NCBI GenBank assembly: GCA_033675265.1
Contig: JAUJYZ010000373.1
Coordinates: 139,001 to 203,000, forward strand
DNA length: 64,000 bases
Source: Actinostola sp. cb2023
Lineage: Eukaryota; Cnidaria; Anthozoa; Actiniaria; Actinostolidae
Direction of reading: 5' to 3'
Below the pieces are notes generated by a model. It made no database searches and was not told the DNA's origin. It worked only from the letters and a program-made list of their open reading frames with translations. Below, piece after piece: positions 55,466 to 64,000 of this stretch. The translations under genes and the position numbers were made by a program. Within the stretch, counting starts at the first letter, position 1, and every line of letters begins with the position of its first letter.

Positions 55466-56458
55466 TATAGCAGTTCCTAAGGCGAGTCAGTCACTGTCAG
55501 ATGTCAGATCAATGTCTTTGTTTGCAGACAGAGATTTTAAGAGAGAATTTCTCTTCTGATTATGAAGCAAAATCGTAAATATTCGGCCAGTTTTAAAAAA
55601 AATCGATTTTCTCTCATAATATATTTTTCTAGGTAGCCCTAGGGTATGGATGATTCGTAGTGTAATTTGTTTATCTGCATAAATAACTTTTCTTTTCTTT
55701 TTGGGAAAAAATCCAAAAGTTCATATATGCCGTCTCAGGCCTGAAATTGACCATAATATACACTGGTCAACCGTGACTCGTAACTTGTCTCGTTGTCCAT
55801 AAAAAAACACAAACCTAGACCATTTTAAGTCCAGAATCCCTAAAAGGATGTTACCAGAGCTTAATAGTTTGTTCTTATCTTAATCACGGAAGAGGGAATA
55901 TTGTCCGCGAAAAGGGCATAATTTTCAAATTGACAAACTATGATTTAGGACCAATTTTCAAATATATTTTTTTTTACCATGTGCCATAACTCCAATTTTT
56001 TTCTAACGTGGTATGTGGTTTCTTTAAATGTGTTGTTTTTTAAAACATACTTGAAAACTGACTTGGGGTATTGTATCTGCGCTCCAAAACAAGCCTTTGA
56101 ATATGACCAATTTTCATGAAACTTTGTGGTGTTGTTATGGCAACAACAAGCCCGTAACGAGTCAATAAAATGCTATTTTATGATTAATCGTATATTCAAA
56201 TAATAAATACAAGTTCGAAGAAGGTTTTTTTAGTAAGTAAGACAATATTTATAGCTATCTAAAATGTACTTTAAAAATATAAAATAAATAAAAATAAACG
56301 TACTTTTAATCAATTTTGGAATACATTTCTTAATACTACTGAATAAACTAATTATTATAATAAATAATAAATCTAATTATTCCTGTCTTGATATCACACA
56401 AACGTGACAAGCGGAGGCACTGCATGCAACACACTCTGAATACTCTAATTTCACTCTT
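55466..56458. other. No recognisable gene
   Basis: AT-rich sequence without motif, RNA gene or clear repeat. Confidence 0.45.
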
Positions 56459-56651
56459 TATAGACCCTTTTAATAATACCCACAATGCATGATTTTCCGC
56501 GCTTGACGTCCAAATTTATTCTTTTGAATCCCATTCATTTTCCTTCATTGTTTTCAGTCTTTGTATATTTTTGAATATAATTCAAAAGAATAAGCTTGAC
56601 GTCAAGCGCGGAAAAATCATGCATTGTGGGGTTTTATTAAAAGGGTCTATA
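56459..56651. mobile_element. 193-bp MITE
   Basis: Inverted ends of the type TATAGACCCTTTTAATAA continue over ~52 bp, including GCGCTTGACGTC. The outer TA may be the target duplication. Confidence 0.8.
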
Positions 56652-56866
56652 GGCACTACTTCGTTAGCAATGAAATTGTTAGTATTATTCTTTTTGAAAA
56701 TCGTAATATATCGTACATGAATATTTTCTTTGCTTGTGGGATCATTGTACAATCCGGCAGGTTCAGTTGCGAAAATGAACACTTTCATACCACTGTGCGT
56801 GATTTTTTTAGCTAATTTTATGAGCATTATGTTCAAGAGCCTTGGCACTGAGAAGTTTTTATAATA

Positions 56867-57162
56867 CAGTTTGAACCTCCATGAGAGACCACCTCCCATA
56901 GGAGACCACCCTCTCATGAGCGACCCGCTTCTCAAAGCACCGTTTTGTCTCTTGGTCAAATCACTATATTTGTAACCTCTCGTAGGGAGTCCACCTCTCG
57001 TAGGAGACCGCGACCACTTTTTGAGAGTAAGAACTGGGAACTGGGAATTTCTCTGTAAATTTTACCTCTCGTAGGAGACCGCGACCACTTTTTGAGAGTA
57101 CAAACTGGGAATTTCTCTGTAACTTTACCCTCGGAGATCACGCAAAAAATCATTTTAAACTG
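56867..57162. mobile_element. Mariner/pogo-type MITE with TA duplication
   Basis: It starts CAGTTTGAACCTC and ends TTTTAAACTG, with TA on each side (56865-56866, 57163-57164). Inside are repeated GAGACCAC and CTCTCGTAGGAGACCGCGAC units and a ~60-bp tandem pair (57002-57055, 57067-57120). Confidence 0.7.
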
Positions 57163-57925
57163 TATCCAAGTCGGGACAGCTTAGACCTTAACCAAGGTAT
57201 GGATGTTCTTGTGTCCCCATTAAAAGTATATGTGTCAGATTAAATAGATTCTTCTCACCCTATACTCAGTGTAATGACGGAATTGATGAATTGATGTTTT
57301 GTGTTACTTCTCGAAGCCATGGTTCTATCATATCTTCGTCTATTTCCTTATTCTAAGTCTTTGAAAGTATAAATGAGAGAACAGACTTTGCAAGAAACAT
57401 TAGTTGTTGAGAAGATTAAAACTTGTTTCCACTGTTTTGCATTGCAATATTTTTGCTTACCATTTACGGGACTCGCACGACGAGCAGAAATGTGGACTCC
57501 AAGCATTCAAGTCAAATTTATCTTTCGATTTCTACCCGACCCCCAAGCTGCTTAATGCTACGGAGGCGAATATTATTCAATAGTCATCATTCATCACAAT
57601 AAATGACTTTCAAAAAATGCATAGCTCCTACTATGGATGTTCAAAGTGCATGTATACGGCGAAGACGGCAGCCATTGTCAGTTTAGCTTGTCATGTCTGG
57701 ACCTCCCTCACCTTTGCAATTAATATGCAACTCATAATGTATCGTAAATACTTGTTATGACAACTGCAGCATGCCTTCAGCATTAATAAATAGAATCCAT
57801 CATTTTTGAGTTGCATATATTCATATAGACAAGTTAATAAATAAATATATGAGATAGATACCCTAGGTCTACCTAGAAACATCTTGTTTGTTATTCTTGT
57901 TATTTAAAATTACCGCGGGATGGCG
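57163..57925. other. No recognisable gene
   Basis: Short frames only; nothing supported. Confidence 0.45.
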
Positions 57926-58004
57926 GCGGGATATATGCGCGTGTCAGAGGGTCATTGTGTTCATGTTGGCATTTCACGCATCCGCAGACAAAATGCCCAT
58001 GTGC

Positions 58005-61000
58005 TTGATGGTTGATGATGGTCAGTGATGGTTGATGATGGTCAGTGATGGTTGATGATGTCAGTTTATGGTTGATGACGGTCCAATGATGGTGGATGAT
58101 GGTCAATTATGGTTTGATGATGGTCAATGATGTCAGTTGCTGATGGTCAATGATGGTTGATGATGGTCAATGATGGTTGACGATGGTCAATGATTCAGTT
58201 TGCTGATGGTCAATGATGGTTGATGATGGTCAATGATGGTTGATGATGGTCAGTGATGGTTGATGATGTCAGTTATGGTTGATGACGGTCAATGATGGTG
58301 GATGATGGTCAATTTAATGTTGATGATGGTCAATGATGTCAGTTGCTGATGGTCAATGATGGTTGATGATGGTCAACAAAAAAATAGAATGTGCAACAAT
58401 GATGATGTTTGATGATGGTCAATGATGTCAGTTGCTGATGGTCAATGATGGTTTGATGATGGTCAAATTATGGTTGATGATGGTTGATGACGGTCAATGA
58501 TGGTTGATGATGGTCAATGAGGGTTTGATGATTGGTCAATGATGGTTGATGATGGTCACATGAGGGTTGATGATGGTCAATGATGGTTGATGAGGGTCCA
58601 GTTATGGTTGATGACGGTCAATGATGGTTGATGATGGTCAATGATGTCAGTTTGCTGATGGTTCAATGATGGCTGATGATGGTCAATGATGGTTGATGAT
58701 GAGGTCAATTATGGTTCTTGATGATGGTTGATGACGGTCAATGATGGGTTTGATGATGGTCAATGAGGGTTGATGATGGTCAATGATGGTTTGATGATGG
58801 TCAATGAGGGTTGATGATGGTCAATGATGTTTGTTTGATGAGGTCAGTTATGGTTGATGACGGTCCAATGATGGTTGATGATGGTCAATGAGGATTGATG
58901 ATGGGTCAATGATGTCAGGGGTCCAGTTTTGATAATGATGGTCATGATGATGGTTGTCCATGTTTCATTGATGGTTGATGAGGTCAATGATGGTTTGATG
59001 ATGGTCAATGATGGTTGATGATGGTAAATGATGGTTGATGATGGTTAATGATGTTTGATGATGGTCAGTGATGGTTGATGATGGTCAATGATGGTGGATG
59101 ATGGTCAATTATGGTGATGACGGGTCAAATGATGGTTGATGACGGGTCAATGATGGTTGATGATGGGTCAATGATGGTTGATGATGGTCAATGATGGTTG
59201 ATGATGGTCAATTTATGGTTGATGACGGTCAATTATGGTTGATGACGGGGAACTGATGGTGGAAGACGATCAATGATGGTTGATGATGACGGTCAATGAT
59301 GTCAGTTTGAATTTGATGATGGTCAATACTGGTTGATGATGGTCAATGATGGTTTGATGATGGTCAATGATGTCAGTTGATGATGATGGTCCAATGATGT
59401 CAGATGTTTGATGATGGTCAATACTGGTTGATGATGGTCAATGATGGTTGATGATGGTCAATGATGGTGGATAATGGTCAATTATGGTGAATGACGGTCA
59501 ATGATGGTTAATGACGGTTAAACCATGGTTTATGATGGTCAATCAGTGATATCGTCGATGATGATGATGGTCAAATGATGGTTGATGACGGTCAATGATG
59601 GTTGATGATGGTCAATGATGGTTGATGATGGGTCAATGATGGTTGATGACGATCAATCATGGTTGATGATACACGGTCAATGATGGTTGATGACAGTCAA
59701 TCATGCTTGATGAAGGTCAATGATGACGTTTAACGATAGGTCAATGATGGTTGATGCTGGTGAATGATGATGGATGATGGTTGATGACGGTCAATCATGG
59801 TTGATGGGGACGGTCAATCATGGTTGATGATGGTCAATGATGGTTGATGGATGATGGTCAATGATGGTCTTTTGATGACGGTCAAATGATGGTTGATGAT
59901 GGTCAATGATGGTTGATGATGGTCAATGATGGGTTGATTACGGGCAATCATGGTTGATGATGGTTGATGATGGTCAATCATGCTTTGATGGACGGTCAAT
60001 CATGCTTGATGATGTCAATGACGGTTGGAAGATGGTCAATGATTGATGAATGGTCAATTTGATGATGGTCGATGACGGTTGTATGATTGGTCAAATTTAT
60101 TAATGATGGTTGATGATGGTCCAATCATGGGTTCATGATCGTCAATTGATGGTTATGACGGTCAATCATGGTTGATGACGGTCAATCGTGGTTTGATGAC
60201 AGTTAACCATGGTTTTTATGATGGTCAGTGATCGTTGATGATGGTCCAATGATGTTTGATGACAGTCAATGATGGTTGATGACGGATCAATGATGGTTGA
60301 TGATGGTCAATGATGGTTGATGATGGTCAATCATGGTTGATGACGGTCAATGATTGTTGATGATGATGTCAATGATGGGTTGATGATGGTCAGTGATGGT
60401 TTGATGATGTCAGTTTATGTTGATGACGGTCAATGATGGTGGATGATGGTCAATTATAGTTGGTTGATGAATGGTCAATGATTATCAGGTTGCTGATGGT
60501 CAAATGATGGTTGATGATGGTCAATTATGTTTGATGATGGTTGATGACGGTCAATGATGGTTGATGATGGTCAATGAGGTTGATGATGGTCAATGATGGT
60601 TGATGATGGTCAATGAGGGTTGATGATGGTCAATGATGGTTGATGAGGTCAATTATGGTTGATGACGGTCAATCATGGTTTAATGATGGTCAATGATGTC
60701 AGTTTTGCTGATGGTGAATGATGGTTGATGACGGTCAATGATGGTTGATGATGGTCAATTATGGTTGATGATGGTTGATGACGGTCAATGATGGTTGATG
60801 ATGGTCAATGAGGGTTGATGATGGTCAATGATGGTTGATGATGGTCAATGAGGTTGATGATGGTCAATGATGGTTGATGACGGTCAATGAATGGTTGATG
60901 ATGGTCAATGATGGTTGATGATGGTCAATGATGGTGTGATGACGATCAATCATGGTTGATGATGGTCAATGATGGTTGATGACAGTCAATCATGCTTGAT

Positions 61001-64000
61001 GAAGGTCAATGATACTTTTAACGATGGTCAATGTTTAATGATGGTGAATGATGGTGATTCATGGTCATGATCGTCAATGATGGTTTTGATGACGGTCAAT
61101 CATGGTTGATGACGGGCAATCATGGTTGAATGATGGTCAACCATGGTTATGATGGTCAATGATGGCTTTGATGATGGTCAATGATGGTGTTGATGACGGT
61201 CAATGATGGTTGATGATGGTCAATGATGGTTGATGCGATGGCAATCATGTTTGATGATGGTTGATGGTTGGTCAAATCATGCTTGATGCACGGTCACATC
61301 ATGCTTGATGATGGTCATATGACGGTTTTGAAGATGGTCATGATGGTTGATGACTGGTCGATGATCGATTTGTTGATGGTCATTTATTAATGATGGTCAT
61401 TGATGATGGGTCAATCATGGTTCACTGATCGTCAATGATGGTTGATAATTGACGGTCAATCATGGTTGATGACGGTCAATGATGGGTTGTGGAGGTTCAA
61501 TGACAGTTAATCATGGTTTATGATGGTGTCAGTTGATCGTTGATGATGGTCCAATGATGTTTGATGACAGTCAATGATGGGTTGATGACGATCAATTATG
61601 GGTTGATGATGGTTGATGATGGGTCAATGATGGTTTTTCAATGATGTCAGTGCAATCATGGTTGATGATGGTTGATGACGGTCAATGATTTGTTTGATGA
61701 TGGTCAATTGATGGTTGATGATGGTCAGTGATGGTTGATGATGTCAGTTATGGTTTTGATGACGGTCAATGATGGTGGATGATGGTCAATTATGGTTTGA
61801 TGATGGTCAATGATATCAGTTTGCTGATGGTCCAATGAGGTTGATGATGGTCAATATTATGTTGATGATGGTTGATGACGGGTCAATGATGGTTGATGAT
61901 GGTCAATGAGGTTGTTGATGATGGTCAATGATGGTTGATGATGGTCAATGAGGGTTTGATGATGGTCAATGATGGTTGAATGAGGTCAATTATTGTGTTT
62001 GATGTGACGGTCAATCATGGTTTAATGATGGTCAATGATGTCAGTTGCTGATGGTCAATGATGTTTGATGTTGATGGTCAATGATGGTTGATGATGGTCC
62101 AATTATGTTGATGATGGTTGATGGACGGTTCAATGATGGTTGATGATGGTCAATGAGGGGTTGATGATGGTCTCAAATGATGGTTGATGAATGGTCAATG
62201 AGGGTTGATGATGGTCAATGATGTGTTGATTGAGGTCAGTTATGGTTGATGACCGTCAATGATGGTTGATGATGGTCAATGAGGGGTTGAATGATGGTCC
62301 AATGCGATGTCAGTTTGGATGATGGTCAATGATGTCAGTTTGATGATGGTCAATGATGGTTGATGACATGGTCCATGATGGTTTGATGATGGCAATGATG
62401 GTTGATGATGGTTAACTGATGTTTTGATGATGGTCAGTGATGGTTGATGATGGTCAATGATGGTGGATGATGGTCAATTATGGTGAATGACGGTTCAATG
62501 ATGGTTGATGACGGTCAATGATGGTTGATGCATGGTCAATGATGGTATCATGATGATGGTCAATGATGGGTTGATGATGGTCAATTATGGTTGATGACGG
62601 TCAATTTATGGTTTGATGACGGGAACTGATTGTGGAAGACGATCAATGATGGTTGATGACGGAAAATGATGTCAGTTTGATGATGGTCAATACTGGTTGA
62701 TGATGGTCAATGATGGTTGGATGATGGTCAATGATGTCAGTTGATGATGGGTCAAATGATGTTCATTTGATGATGGTCAATACTGGTTGAATGATGGTCA
62801 ATGATGGTTGATGATGGTCAATGATGGTGGATAATGGTCAATTATGGTGAATGACGGTCAATGATGGTTTAATGACGGTCAAATGCGGTTGATGACGGTC
62901 AATGATGTTTGATGATGGTCAATGATGTCAGTTGATGATGGTCAATGATGTCCCAGTTGATGGTCCAATGATGTTTGATGATGGCCAATCATGGTGGGAC
63001 GATGGTCAATCATTGTTGATGACGGTCCAATCATGGTTGATGATGGTTAATTATGTCCAGTTTTATGGTCAATTATGGTTTGATGACGGTCAATCATGGG
63101 GTTAATGATGTCAGTTTATGGTCAATTATGGTTTGATGACGGTCAATCATGGTTGTTGATGACGGTCCAATTCATGGTTGATGACGGTCAATGATCCGCG
63201 GTTGATGACGGTCAATCGCGTGTTGATGACGGTCATCGTGGTTGATGACGGTTTTAACCATGGGTTTTATGATGGTCCAGTGATCGTTTGATGATGGTCA
63301 ATGTGATGGTTGATGACGGTCAATGAAATGGTTGAATGATGGTCAATGATGGTTTGATGATAGGTCAGCTAACCATGATTGGTGTTGATGACCGATCAAT
63401 CATGTTGATGATGGGTCAATGATGGTTTTGATGACAGTCAATCCATGCTTGATGAAGGTCAATGACGGTTAACGATGGGTCAAATGATGGTTTGATGCTA
63501 GGTGAATGATGATGGATGATGGGTTTGATGACGTCAATAGTCAATCATGGTTGATGACGGTCAATCATGGTATATGATGGTCAATGATGGTTGATGATGG
63601 TTCAATGATGGTGATGACGGTCAATGATGGTTGATGATGGTCCAATGATGGTTGATGATGGTTGGTTGATTACGGGCAATCATGGTTTGATGATGGTTGA
63701 TGATGGTCAATCATGCTTGATGACGGTCATAGTTATCATGCTTGATGATGGTCAATGACGGTTGAAAGATGGTCAATGATGGTTGATGATGGTCGATGAT
63801 CGTTGTTGATGGTTCAATTTTATTATGGATGGTTGATGATGGTCAATATCATGGTTCATGATCGTCAATGATGGTTTGATGATGACGGTCCAATCATGGT
63901 TGATGACGGTCAATCGTGGTTGATGACAGTTTAAACCCATGGTTTTTGATGGTCAGTGAGCGTTGATGATGGTCAATGATTTTTGATGACAGTCAATGAT
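58005..64000. repeat. 6-kb minisatellite on a ~20-bp unit, runs off the window
   Basis: The unit is GATGGTCAATGATGGTTGAT with many variants (GACGGTCAATCATGGTTGAT, GATGTCAGTTGCTGAT). Larger blocks of several hundred bases recur, for example around 58240-58360, 60380-60500 and 61700-61830, so there is a higher-order structure. Single-base insertions and deletions (GTTTGATG, GTCCAATG) are very frequent. All open frames here are repeat-derived (His/Ile/Asn/Thr-rich). Confidence 0.95.

Noticed and set aside
59814..59999. His/Ile-rich small proteins in the end minisatellite
   Set aside because: They are translations of the 20-bp repeat and change frame with each indel.

Overview
The window looks like a transposon-saturated stretch of an invertebrate nuclear genome, most likely a cnidarian (inference). 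It has spliceosomal introns, a 16.3-kb Polinton/Maverick, and Kolobok, Harbinger-type, Sola-like, Crypton-type, Ty3/gypsy and LINE sequences, together with many palindromic MITEs and long simple repeats. I found no convincing host gene, rRNA, tRNA or CRISPR array.

1-3.9 kb: decayed Crypton-type tyrosine recombinase and PIF1-like helicase fragments, a 0.68-kb perfect-arm palindrome and a hammerhead-like motif. 3.98-19.02 kb: one large TTAA-flanked element with GAG termini and ~0.8-kb TIRs (Sola-like). It encodes a six-exon transposase, and its left TIR is split by a 1.35-kb TIR element and by an insertion that itself holds a complete Ty3/gypsy element (identical 124-bp LTRs, GAAAT target duplication). 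19.0-20.3 kb: SINE-like and LINE fragments.

20.6-41.7 kb: a degraded element coding for a YqaJ-nuclease protein (+) and a convergent DDE_Tnp_4 transposase (-), as in ISL2EU-type transposons. A Polinton (21372-37671) lies inside the YqaJ exon, and a 2.76-kb GTAC-ended element carrying a huge AAT microsatellite lies inside the transposase exon. The Polinton encodes an HNH nuclease, several membrane or coiled-coil proteins, a possible minor capsid protein, a BRO-N protein, a packaging ATPase, a probable major capsid protein, a retroviral-type integrase and a protein-primed DNA polymerase B. I could not find the usual protease. Three small elements have inserted into its genes.

41.7-45.4 kb: duplicated transposase fragment, perfect hairpin, LINE fragment with a 47-bp six-fold tandem repeat, and MITEs. 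45.4-53.1 kb: an outer TTAA element holding a complete Kolobok (45492-50342). The Kolobok pairs a THAP transposase with an intact three-exon gene for a P2X7 C-terminal (ballast-type) domain protein. A second GTAC-ended element (50931-52615) lies beside it. 53.4-57.2 kb: 155-bp satellite, Harbinger-type pseudogene and MITEs. 57.9-64 kb: a 6-kb minisatellite built on a ~20-bp unit.

Single-base frame breaks, often in homopolymers, affect nearly every long gene, including those in an element with identical LTRs. Either the elements are decaying or the assembly keeps long-read indel errors. Two things merit follow-up first: the Kolobok that carries a P2X7-type domain gene, and the GTAC element family with minisatellite-like termini and a possible captured signal-peptide exon.
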